Shown here one piece after another: positions 1-6,299 of a stretch of 6,299 bases of DNA; position 1 is the stretch's first letter, and every line of letters starts with the position of its first letter. The notes beneath the pieces were generated by a model that worked only from the letters and a program-made list of their open reading frames with translations, searched no databases and was not told the DNA's origin. The stretch lies in NCBI GenBank assembly GCA_027021085.1, contig JALUVB010000258.1, positions 1-6,299 on the forward strand, given 5' to 3'. Made by a program: the position numbers and the translations under genes. Source of the DNA: a bacterium (lineage in GTDB: Bacteria; CAIJMQ01; JAADFP01).

Positions 1-3000
1 CCCCTGATTATACCTCCGGAAAAATTGACACTATTTTCAGGATAAAGCATACTGACGCTTGCAATCCTCTTCATACCTAACTTTTCAGCATCAATCTTAA
101 GGTCAATTACCTTGTCCTTCACATCAAAGTTCATCACTATCATAAAAGCCTTTTTCCTATCCGGGGCCATGTAGAAACTTGCCTTAACCTCATCAGGAAG
201 TGATACCGCTTTCTGCTTCCAGTATCCGAGGTAGGTATAGCTTGAGTCAAGGCCATTCTCATCGAAGGCAGAGTACAGCTTGACAGTTGGCTCCGGAGGA
301 ATGTAAAGCGGGAACCAGATCTGGGAGTTATGCAGGAATATCAGCCCCAGCACGTATTCCGCCTGCTGATAACCGAGCTCTTTCCATTCATTGGGCCGAA
401 TGGATCCGGAGCGGTGAAACTCCGGAAGGAAAACAGTGTAAGGGCCAAAATTGTTCTGGGCTGCATACTCGGCAGCGAACTGGTCAAGCCTCAATACCTT
501 CTCGTAACCGCGATTATTCTTGCGGTCAAGGAGCGAAGCATAATTTTCACCGTCCACCATCGCATCAGCAAATGAATACACCGGCATACAAACCTGCCCG
601 GACATGTGAAAGAAGATGAGCCCGTCCGGATGTTTTTGCTTGAGCAGGGTATAGATACGGCGCAGAAGCTGGCGGGTGCCCAGAATGTTCATGGTATAAC
701 CCGGTTTCCCCTCTTTATCTATAACTCCACAACCATGATAAATATTGTTACAGGCATGGGGTTTGGATACATCAAAGTAAAATGCCTGCACCTTTGTTTC
801 GGTAAGCAGTTTGTTCAAACCGTAGAGTATGAAATCCTGGAAACTACGAGCATTCTGACAGGTCTGGACTTTCCACTGTGCCCGGGGGATGGATTCGTTG
901 GGAATATAGAGCTGGTTGATGTTGCTCATCCATTCATCTCCAAACTGCTTGAATTCCGGGCTTGCTGCCCATATTTGCTGAAGACGGGCATAGGGTGCGC
1001 TGTAGAGAGTCATTCCGTAATCCGTTTTGGCTACCCCATAAGACTTACTCAGATTTTCACGGGGAATAGGGTAGAATCCGGTTGCATCAATCCGCCCCTT
1101 ATATCCTTTTTCCGTCTTCCACCAGCCCTGTTGCCAGATATGATAAACTTTAAGTCCCTTGTGCACCTGAAATGCCTTTTTGTAATACTCACCTACAAGC
1201 CCAGTTCCTTTTATTATCGGTATCCAGCGTCCTCCGATGGAAAGAATATCTCGCATATTCGGAACTGTGGGTTTTACCGGGGTAACGATGAATCCCAGGG
1301 CAAAGGTTACAGGTTTTTCAAGCACTACAGGTCTGTTGATCAGATGCAGCCTGAAAGCTACCTCTCTTTGTCCGTTAGTAACTGCAAGTTCTTTCTTTTT
1401 ATCCCGCACTATCCAGTTGTAGGAGGTCTCGGCAAAGACCTGAATACCTCCTTCCTCGTCACCCACCCAGCGTGGCCCCATGGCCGAGGTGTACCCTTCC
1501 GGAGGAAGTTCACCTGTGGTTCTCAGGCTGTAATCATAAGCATTAATGAGATGGGCATATTTCTTCTTCAGGGGGATAGTAAGCGTAAGTTCCCTAATAG
1601 ATACCTCCCCTCCTCTGGGAGCAACTTCTATTTCCATCCACATCATCCCGTCGAATTCAATATAGGATTTATTGGTAATTTTTACTCCCCCGAGATTCTG
1701 GATACGGGTAAAGCTCACCTTGGCAGGAGTCTTTTTCGCCTCGCTTATCCTGCTCACATTATCCGAGCTTACTGCTGATGTCCCGTCAGCCATTTTGATA
1801 GAAAGAGAAACGGGAGAGGAAAGAATCTTTTTACCCTGGTTGATGATCTGCACCGGGAAGAGTCTCCCCTGGAAATCATAGGTTCTGCCCCACATTTTTA
1901 CCGCATCATCTTTTACTTCCAATGGTGTCCAGGGCGGGGGAACCTTATCCGAGATACCCAGCTTATTTCCGAACCATTCCGGGAGTGGCTGCTTATCATA
2001 ATCAATCACTCTGCTGACCAGGATTCTATCCCCCTCCCTTATAGCCATCCTCACCCGGTACTTACCCACCGGGATGCCTTTGGTGCTCACCGTGGTTAAG
2101 CCGTCAAGTGAACCAAGCGGCTGAATGGTTTTTGACCTGATTGCCTTACTGCTACCGGCTGGAATGATTTCCACGGAAGCATTTAATTGGGCTGCCTTTT
2201 TATCTATTTTACGCAACTGCCAGGATACGGTAAGTATTTCTCTGGAAGGATACTTCTTCAGGATTAAGTCCAGTTTGCGGGGAATAAAATAAGGGATGCT
2301 CTGGGAATAGTATTCTTTCCCATCCTTATCTTTTACCTCAAAATAAAGTATGTTGGCTTTCTGCTGGGTTAAATCCACCCGGCTTTGAAAATTTGCTGTC
2401 TCCTCCGGTGCAAGTCTGTATTCCTGGCTGGCTAAAATTTTGTTCCCGGCCTTAAGGACTACAGTAACCACCTTCTCGTTACTGGAGACGTTTCTGAGCT
2501 CCGCTCCAAGTCTCACCTTTCCCACCCGGAAACCGGATAATTCTTTCATCTTTACCGCAAGTCCTTCTCTGCCAGTAAAAACTACCGTCCCAAACCCTTC
2601 ACCGCGTTTTTTGCTGGGGCCGGAGAAGTAGGACCAGGTATCCACCTCCCTCTTTAGTTGTCTCCAGTTGCGAAAAAACTGGAATTTCCATACTTCTCCC
2701 TTTTTAATTTCCTCAATACCAAGATCCTTAAGGGGAATGCGACTCTCCACAGTCCACCCGGACATGCTCAGCTGGGATTTGACATCCCACTTCGGGTCCC
2801 ATTTCAAGTTTGCCTCTCCACGCAAAGAGATGGAATATTCATAGGTAGTTTCTATGCCATTGACCCAGAGTCGGTACATACTCCCTGCCGGGTAACGCGG
2901 GATTATAAATACACCGAAGGCATCGTCAAAGTCAACGTTGGTGTCGTGGTTAAGGGCTGTGCTTTTGAGGATGCCATGGAGAAGACGTTGCTCGGGCATG

Positions 3001-3983
3001 TCCTTTGCTTCTTCAGGGATATCGCTCTGGAAGGCAAGGTAGAGATAGTTTTTATCGTAGGTGATATACACACGGCTCTGGGTTTCGGCGGCAGAAGCAG
3101 TGGTATTGTTGATGAATCCGGAGATAACCACTGCCTCCTTCCACTCCGAGGGATCAATCTTCCCGTCTATGATTATCCTGGCACCGGTCTCAGGAACGAG
3201 AACCTTCTGGCTGGTCATCAATCGGCCCTCCTTTAAAAATTTTTGAAATATCTCATCCTCGTTTAAAGCTTTATTGTAAATCCTGAATTCGTCCATGATG
3301 CGGTTTGGCTCCTCGTCTCCTCCAAAAGATTGCCCTACCCGGAACCAGGCCGGGTGCTGAATGGGTTCCATGCTTGTGTCGCGAGCTGCAAGCTTCCCAT
3401 TCAGATAGATGCTTACACCATTGCCTTTCTGGTAGGTCAGGGCAAAGAAGTTCCATTTTTTTACCTCTATTTTATTCCTTAAATATAATCTCTGGTCAAT
3501 CCTCTCATTATTGGCGCCCTTTTTGGTGATGAGAAACATGAGGCTATCCGAGTTCTTATACTTATAGAACCGTGTCCAGTTACCTCCACCGAACATCTCA
3601 AAGAGTTCCTGGTGATTATTTCTCCGGGAAAGGTAGTTTTTACCTTTAAGCCCCTTTACCCAGAAAGTTACTGTCCAGGAGGAGGGATTGATATTCCACT
3701 TAGCCTTGTAATAAACAACCTGCCCGTTAACACCGGTTAAAAGTCCCCGGCCTCTTAAACCCGGCACCAGCTTTAAAAGCGGGTCTTTCTGGGACTCCAA
3801 TGCTTTATTGAAATCAGGATTATTCTGTTTGGCATTGAAAACGCCCAGGTTGAGACCAGCAGACTTATCCGCATTTACCCCCTGGTCGAAAGAAGCATAA
3901 AAGGTAATCTCTGCTTCCGCTGCTGCCAAATAGATAGTAGCAGTAAACAGGAATAAGCCCACCAAGCTAAAAATTCTCTTCAT
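1..3983 (-). CDS. Giant secreted LamG / CBM9-like / GH123-like (DUF6067) glycoside hydrolase, 3' end missing
   Basis: The frame is open from the ATG at 3983 to the window edge, giving 1327 complete codons and no stop. Residues 1-24 look like a Sec signal peptide (MKRIF, a hydrophobic stretch, then AAAEA before EITFYASF) without a lipobox cysteine, so export is expected. Residues about 25-250 fit a LamG/concanavalin-like domain (SSWTVTFWVKG, KKWNFFALTYQKGNGVSIYLNGK, IMDEFRIYNKAL). Residues about 268-470 fit a CBM9-like sugar-binding domain (DGKIDPSEWKEA, YDKNYLYLAFQSD, DDAFGVFI, SGWTVESRIPLKDLG). Residues about 480-665 look like beta-sandwich repeats. From about 670 the protein resembles the GH123/DUF6067 group (DKVPPPWTPLEV, VKMWGRTYDF, then a barrel-like region from about 910). 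Candidate catalytic acids are D1071 (FYFDVSKP), D1144/E1146 (VDGEN) and E1188 (LPEFH), by inference only. Substrate is unknown; an extracellular polysaccharide or glycan is likely. Family recognition is from memory of motifs; the hydrolase assignment is less certain than the LamG and CBM9 calls. Confidence 0.85.
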   Translation of the reverse strand, partial: MKRIFSLVGLFLFTATIYLAAAEAEITFYASFDQGVNADKSAGLNLGVFNAKQNNPDFNKALESQKDPLLKLVPGLRGRGLLTGVNGQVVYYKAKWNINPSSWTVTFWVKGLKGKNYLSRRNNHQELFEMFGGGNWTRFYKYKNSDSLMFLITKKGANNERIDQRLYLRNKIEVKKWNFFALTYQKGNGVSIYLNGKLAARDTSMEPIQHPAWFRVGQSFGGDEEPNRIMDEFRIYNKALNEDEIFQKFLKEGRLMTSQKVLVPETGARIIIDGKIDPSEWKEAVVISGFINNTTASAAETQSRVYITYDKNYLYLAFQSDIPEEAKDMPEQRLLHGILKSTALNHDTNVDFDDAFGVFIIPRYPAGSMYRLWVNGIETTYEYSISLRGEANLKWDPKWDVKSQLSMSGWTVESRIPLKDLGIEEIKKGEVWKFQFFRNWRQLKREVDTWSYFSGPSKKRGEGFGTVVFTGREGLAVKMKELSGFRVGKVRLGAELRNVSSNEKVVTVVLKAGNKILASQEYRLAPEETANFQSRVDLTQQKANILYFEVKDKDGKEYYSQSIPYFIPRKLDLILKKYPSREILTVSWQLRKIDKKAAQLNASVEIIPAGSSKAIRSKTIQPLGSLDGLTTVSTKGIPVGKYRVRMAIREGDRILVSRVIDYDKQPLPEWFGNKLGISDKVPPPWTPLEVKDDAVKMWGRTYDFQGRLFPVQIINQGKKILSSPVSLSIKMADGTSAVSSDNVSRISEAKKTPAKVSFTRIQNLGGVKITNKSYIEFDGMMWMEIEVAPRGGEVSIRELTLTIPLKKKYAHLINAYDYSLRTTGELPPEGYTSAMGPRWVGDEEGGIQVFAETSYNWIVRDKKKELAVTNGQREVAFRLHLINRPVVLEKPVTFALGFIVTPVKPTVPNMRDILSIGGRWIPIIKGTGLVGEYYKKAFQVHKGLKVYHIWQQGWWKTEKGYKGRIDATGFYPIPRENLSKSYGVAKTDYGMTLYSAPYARLQQIWAASPEFKQFGDEWMSNINQLYIPNESIPRAQWKVQTCQNARSFQDFILYGLNKLLTETKVQAFYFDVSKPHACNNIYHGCGVIDKEGKPGYTMNILGTRQLLRRIYTLLKQKHPDGLIFFHMSGQVCMPVYSFADAMVDGENYASLLDRKNNRGYEKVLRLDQFAAEYAAQNNFGPYTVFLPEFHRSGSIRPNEWKELGYQQAEYVLGLIFLHNSQIWFPLYIPPEPTVKLYSAFDENGLDSSYTYLGYWKQKAVSLPDEVKASFYMAPDRKKAFMIVMNFDVKDKVIDLKIDAEKLGMKRIASVSMLYPENSVNFSGGIIR
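3218..3234 (-). promoter_or_regulatory. Internal Shine-Dalgarno and ATG at the LamG/CBM9 domain junction
   Basis: Inside the giant gene, the minus strand reads AAAGGAGG, eight bases, then an in-frame ATG (Met256, KEGRLMTSQK). The spacing and sequence are those of a real ribosome binding site, and Met256 falls between the end of LamG and the start of the CBM9-like domain. The codons used (K-E-G) could give this motif by chance. A product from here would lack the signal peptide. It is either a true internal start or a scar of a gene fusion. Confidence 0.4.
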
Positions 3984-3989
3984 CCTTTA

Positions 3990-3996
3990 CTCCTCC
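3990..3996 (-). promoter_or_regulatory. Strong Shine-Dalgarno of the giant hydrolase gene
   Basis: On the minus strand GGAGGAG is followed by six bases (TAAAGG) and then the ATG at 3983. This fixes the start and predicts strong translation. It lies 8 bases after the hairpin at 4005-4032, so folding of that hairpin leaves the site free. Confidence 0.8.
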
Positions 3997-4004
3997 CTTT
4001 AGTC

Positions 4005-4032
4005 GGAAAAGGGAAAGAAGAAACCCTTTTCC
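4005..4032 (-). promoter_or_regulatory. Intercistronic hairpin before the giant hydrolase gene
   Basis: GGAAAAGGG (4005-4013) and CCCTTTTCC (4024-4032) form a perfect 9-bp stem with a 10-base purine loop on the plus strand (pyrimidine-rich on the minus strand). In the direction of the genes it is not followed by a T-run, so it is unlikely to be a full terminator. It sits between the pseudopilin stop (4057) and the next Shine-Dalgarno. It may protect or process the mRNA, or lower readthrough between the two genes. Confidence 0.5.
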
Positions 4033-4056
4033 CGTTATATTATTTTGTTTATTTGT

Positions 4057-4791
4057 TTATAGGTGCTTCTTACCTACCACCTCGGGGTTTACTTTCCAGA
4101 GACTTTCATCTATGGAAGCGCTATAATCAGGTTTGGTCGCCTCAAAGGGCAGGGATTCTACATGTCCGTCACAGAATAGCCAGTTAGATACTCCACCATG
4201 CACACCATAGCGGGTAGGGGTATTCCATATTGAAAAGAGTGTGTTTCCCGACTGCCAAACTCTAACAGACATATTATTGGCTCGCAGGGCACCGTTACTT
4301 GCACCATAATTTTCTACAATCATCAACACTCTCGTGGGATTGGGGATACGGCTTAATTTTGCAGGGCCATACCACCGATCACCATCAACATCCGTTAATT
4401 CACTTACCTGGGCATTGAAAGCATAACTCGATTTTAAACCGCCCCAGTTATTTTTGATGAAACTGGCCATCCCGGTTTCATCGCTGGGACAGATGAACAC
4501 GTCCCAATTGCCAGCATAAGTATAAATGAGATTTTCCCAACTCGGGCCATCATTATTATCGACAGAAGCAGGCGGCACATAGCTATTATACTCACCCGCA
4601 TACATAATAATAGCCAGCCCAATTTGCTTCAGATTACTCTGACAAACTGCCTGTCTGGCTTTCTCCCTGGCTCTCTGCAAAGCGGGCAGCAGGATGGCCG
4701 CCAGTATGGCTATGATGGCTATAACCACCAATAGCTCTATCAGCGTGAACCCTCCTTTTGTCCCCCACAACTTACGAATCTTACCCATCAT
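4057..4791 (-). CDS. Type II secretion/type IV pilus-like pseudopilin with H-X9-DG motif (DUF1559-like)
   Basis: The 244-residue protein starts with a short basic leader and a class III signal: [20 protein letters not shown]. The prepilin peptidase would cut between Gly14 and Phe15 and leave the needed Glu at position +5 (Glu19). The hydrophobic helix continues to LLPAL and is followed by the conserved [19 protein letters not shown] region. FICPSDE (about residues 99-105) and [17 protein letters not shown] follow; in the latter His198 is nine residues from Asp208-Gly209, the H-X9-DG signature of a prepilin-associated family common in Planctomycetes and Lentisphaerae. It should sit in the inner membrane and be built into a pseudopilus. 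The start at 4791 is chosen for the perfect Shine-Dalgarno; a longer frame opens at 4842 but lies wholly within the regulator gene and lacks such a site. ATG at 4788 is a possible alternative. It overlaps the regulator gene by 11 bp. No other pilus or secretion component is present nearby, so assembly must use machinery encoded elsewhere. Confidence 0.93.
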   Translation of the reverse strand: MMGKIRKLWGTKGGFTLIELLVVIAIIAILAAILLPALQRAREKARQAVCQSNLKQIGLAIIMYAGEYNSYVPPASVDNNDGPSWENLIYTYAGNWDVFICPSDETGMASFIKNNWGGLKSSYAFNAQVSELTDVDGDRWYGPAKLSRIPNPTRVLMIVENYGASNGALRANNMSVRVWQSGNTLFSIWNTPTRYGVHGGVSNWLFCDGHVESLPFEATKPDYSASIDESLWKVNPEVVGKKHL

Positions 4792-5875
4792 CTCGCACCT
4801 CCTTTTTTCCCCGGCATTCACCGGGATTAACCTTTCCCACACTCTCTCTTATTACCAGCTCCGTTCCACAGGTCAGTTTTTTGAAAGGAGTCTTATTCCC
4901 TTCTTTAATTCGCCCCTCTAAAAGCTCCATACTCAATTTCCCCATGGCCTCCATGGCCTGGTCTATAGAGGAGAGTGCGGGAGAAACATAGTGACAAGCA
5001 ATAGTATTATCAAAACCAATGACACTTAGGTCCCGCGGAATATTTATGCCTACAGAAGGAGCCTTTTTAATAAAAGTAATACCATAAATATCGTTGTAGG
5101 TTATTACTGCCGTAGGAGGTTTCGGTAAACTTTTCCACTTCTTCAATGTCTGGGACACCAGTTCTTCCAGCTCTTTAACGTCCCTCGTTTTACAAGCGGG
5201 AAGTTGCAGGTATTCTTTATTCATAGGTAACTTATAATCCTCCAGGCCCATGTAATATCCCTGGAGCCGCTCCTTAAATCTCCGGACAGAAGGGATCCCC
5301 CATTTTTGCGGGACCAAGGCAAAAAATCCTATTCTCCGATGTCCAAGTTGATAAAGGTAAGCAAAGGCTTCCCTTACCCCACCCGTATTATCCGGCACCA
5401 CCATGTCACAGATAACGCTTTCCGTGCTCCAGTTCAGGAGAACCACGGGTACGTACTTCTGGATTTGTCTTATATCCTCCTCGGTTAACCCGGACTCAAC
5501 AATAATTACTCCATCCACCTTGTTATTCCAGAAAAGGGAAGACAAATTTTTCCTCCAGACTTCCACAATTATATTCCTGCCAAATTCTTTCCCTGCCTCC
5601 TCAACCCCGACAAAAAACCTGTGGTAATATGGGTTAGAGAGGCGAATGTTACGGGAAATAAGATAACCAATATTTCCTGTCTTTTTAGCCGCGGCAGAAC
5701 CGGGATAAGTATAACCCAACTCCTCTATTGCCTGTATAACCCTTTTCCTCGTTTCCTCACTTATACTTATATCCGTCCTGCCGTTGAGAACAAAGGAAAC
5801 AGTAGTTCTGGAAACCCCCGCTTTCCTTGCTACCTCTATCTGGTTTACTTTTCTCTTCCCCTCTTTTAATAACAT
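4781..5875 (-). CDS. LacI-family transcriptional regulator
   Basis: This 364-residue protein has the LacI layout. Residues about 10-56 are the helix-turn-helix ([21 protein letters not shown], then [18 protein letters not shown]). The rest is a periplasmic-binding-protein-like sensor domain with family marks: VDGVII (120-125), VVPDNTGG (159-166), [11 protein letters not shown] (175-185), [18 protein letters not shown] (256-262), [12 protein letters not shown] (279-290) and [18 protein letters not shown]. It is a cytoplasmic DNA-binding protein, most likely a repressor released by a sugar. The hinge ([14 protein letters not shown]) is three to four residues shorter than in E. coli LacI and has Lys where LacI has the minor-groove leucine (Leu56). 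ATG 5875 is the only plausible start: an in-frame TAA lies five codons upstream and there is no Shine-Dalgarno. The end, after TELVIRES, carries a short charged tail that overlaps the pseudopilin start. Effector and operator specificity cannot be read from the sequence. Confidence 0.95.
   Translation of the reverse strand: MLLKEGKRKVNQIEVARKAGVSRTTVSFVLNGRTDISISEETRKRVIQAIEELGYTYPGSAAAKKTGNIGYLISRNIRLSNPYYHRFFVGVEEAGKEFGRNIIVEVWRKNLSSLFWNNKVDGVIIVESGLTEEDIRQIQKYVPVVLLNWSTESVICDMVVPDNTGGVREAFAYLYQLGHRRIGFFALVPQKWGIPSVRRFKERLQGYYMGLEDYKLPMNKEYLQLPACKTRDVKELEELVSQTLKKWKSLPKPPTAVITYNDIYGITFIKKAPSVGINIPRDLSVIGFDNTIACHYVSPALSSIDQAMEAMGKLSMELLEGRIKEGNKTPFKKLTCGTELVIRESVGKVNPGECRGKKEVRDDG
4797..4804 (-). 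promoter_or_regulatory. Near-perfect Shine-Dalgarno of the pseudopilin gene, inside the regulator gene
   Basis: The minus strand reads AAGGAGGT and then GCGAG before ATGATG at 4791. It decides the start over the upstream ATG at 4842. The same bases encode the last Lys-Lys-Glu-Val residues of the LacI-type protein, so the two genes are locked together. Confidence 0.85.
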
Positions 5876-5890
5876 GTTACTAACATGTTA
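5870..5890. promoter_or_regulatory. Tandem palindromic operator (two TAACATGTTA sites)
   Basis: TAACATGTTA occurs at 5870-5879 and again at 5881-5890, with one C between. Each copy is a perfect 10-bp palindrome, and the whole 21-bp block is also palindromic around 5880. The centres are 11 bp apart, about one helical turn. The upstream copy covers the -10 box and the downstream copy covers the regulator's start codon. Most likely this is the autoregulatory operator of the LacI-type protein (inference from position and symmetry). Confidence 0.75.
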
Positions 5891-5912
5891 GCATAAAACC
5901 AGAATTTGTCAA
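5885..5912 (-). promoter_or_regulatory. Sigma-70-type promoter of the regulator/pseudopilin/hydrolase unit
   Basis: The minus strand has a perfect -35 box TTGACA (5907-5912), a 16-bp spacer, and TAACAT (5885-5890) as the -10 box, matching four of six consensus bases. TGC just before it forms an extended -10. Transcription would begin about 5881-5875, so the mRNA would have a leader of zero to six bases before the ATG at 5875, which explains the missing ribosome binding site. Confidence 0.7.
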
Positions 5913-5961
5913 GTCCCTGAGGCGGCAATAGTGAACAGTAGTATAGTAGCGAGGGGGAATA

Positions 5962-5987
5962 GATTCCTGCTTGGGCAGGCATGACAG
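5962..5987. repeat. REP-like palindromic hairpin in the gap
   Basis: CCTGC (5966-5970), TTGG, GCAGG (5975-5979) form a tight stem-loop, extended by an A-T pair and a T-A pair after one mismatch. On the minus strand the edges read GTCATGCCTGC and GCAGGAATC, much like the GTCATTCC...GGAATC dispersed palindromes found in many bacterial genomes. Only one copy is present here. No T-run follows on the minus strand, so it is at best a weak terminator for the upstream gene. Confidence 0.4.
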
Positions 5988-6057
5988 ATAGGAGTGGTGT
6001 TACGATGATTGATACCCACTAACCCCCAGATTATCTTACCAACACAGGGCACAGGCA

Positions 6058-6299
6058 CTACTGAGAGGCAATACCCAGAAGACGGCGAGCAAAGAGCAGG
6101 GCTACCGGATGGCCAGGAGTTCTGCCCGCCAGGGCAATCTGACTTATACGGAAATAACCGTCTCCGTATCTCTTTTCCGCAACTGCCAGGGTCGGTTGCC
6201 AATTGCCGGATTGGTGCTTATTCCCGGTAGTCAGTACAGCATCCCAGCCGGGGGCAGTAAAAGTTGTTGCCAACAGTGGAGTTACATAACCCTTCTCAG
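6058..6299 (-). CDS. C-terminal end of a probable glycoside hydrolase (5' part outside window)
   Basis: The reading frame enters from the window edge at codon 6297 and ends with TAG at 6058-6060, giving 79 residues that begin EKGYVTPLL. The segment AEKRYGDGYFRISQIALAG followed by HPVALLFARRLLG has the shape of the last domain of many large glycoside hydrolases (GH2 and beta-galactosidase-like enzymes), where a phrase like 'yGkGrv...ql.l' is followed by a helix ending 'll..ll'. Which family it belongs to cannot be told from this tail. The codon at 6273 is an internal TTG, not a start, because the frame is open further upstream. It runs in the same direction as the regulator operon but is separated by 182 bp and a fresh promoter. 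Confidence 0.6.
   Translation of the reverse strand, partial: EKGYVTPLLATTFTAPGWDAVLTTGNKHQSGNWQPTLAVAEKRYGDGYFRISQIALAGRTPGHPVALLFARRLLGIASQ

Noticed and set aside
606-1778. Plus-strand open frame of 390 codons
   Set aside because: It lies wholly opposite the giant hydrolase gene, whose frame is open throughout and full of recognisable domains. The plus-strand product has no family motif and no convincing ribosome binding site.
2658-3236. Plus-strand open frame of 192 codons
   Set aside because: It is the antisense shadow of the CBM9-like domain of the hydrolase; the minus strand has the real motifs.
4005-4060. Hairpin plus T-rich stretch as a Rho-independent terminator for plus-strand transcription
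   Set aside because: On the plus strand a T-rich run does follow the stem, but no plus-strand gene ends here. On the coding strand the T-run is missing.
4792-4842. Upstream ATG extending the pseudopilin by 17 codons
   Set aside because: It would put extra residues before the class III signal, lies deeper inside the regulator gene, and lacks the near-perfect Shine-Dalgarno that serves ATG 4791.
5909-6202. Minus-strand open frame of 97 codons in the gap
   Set aside because: It overlaps the hydrolase tail in another frame, is rich in Cys, Pro and Ser with no domain-like pattern, and runs into the promoter -35 box.
1-6299. CRISPR array, tRNA/rRNA, transposase or phage genes
   Set aside because: No regularly spaced repeats, tRNA-like folds or recombinase motifs were seen; nearly all of the window is explained by the four minus-strand genes.

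Overview
The window reads as part of a bacterial carbohydrate-degradation locus. All four coding regions I can support lie on the minus strand. The best guess for the source is a member of the PVC superphylum or a neighbouring phylum, such as Lentisphaerae/Kiritimatiellaeota, Omnitrophota or Planctomycetes. This rests on gene content only: a pseudopilin with the H-X9-DG signature, beside a LacI-type regulator and a very large secreted LamG/CBM9-like/GH123-like protein. No marker gene is present to prove it.

Layout in the direction of transcription (high to low coordinates). (1) 6299-6058: the last 79 codons of a protein whose end looks like the C-terminus of a glycoside hydrolase. (2) 6057-5876: a 182-bp gap holding a small REP-like hairpin, a good promoter (TTGACA, 16 bp, extended -10 TGC-TAACAT), and two tandem 10-bp palindromes that overlap the -10 box and the next start codon. 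(3) 5875-4781: a LacI-family transcription factor with no Shine-Dalgarno sequence, probably read from a leaderless mRNA. (4) 4791-4057: a 244-residue pseudopilin that overlaps the regulator gene by 11 bp and has a near-perfect Shine-Dalgarno sequence inside it. (5) 4056-3984: a 73-bp spacer with a 9-bp hairpin just before a strong ribosome binding site. (6) 3983 to past position 1: a giant secreted protein with at least 1327 codons in the window. Its order is signal peptide, LamG, CBM9-like domain, beta-sandwich modules, and a GH123/DUF6067-like catalytic region. It has no stop in the window.

How the parts may work together (inference): the regulator represses its own promoter through the tandem palindromes and responds to a sugar. 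Because the three genes are closely packed and the first two overlap, the same event would release the pseudopilin and the giant hydrolase. The pseudopilin is of the type II secretion/type IV pilus class and may help export or surface-display the cognate enzyme. A private regulator, private pseudopilin and private polysaccharide enzyme in one transcription unit is the most interesting idea here.

No RNA genes, CRISPR arrays, transposases or attachment sites were seen. No gene-free stretch exceeds about 180 bp.
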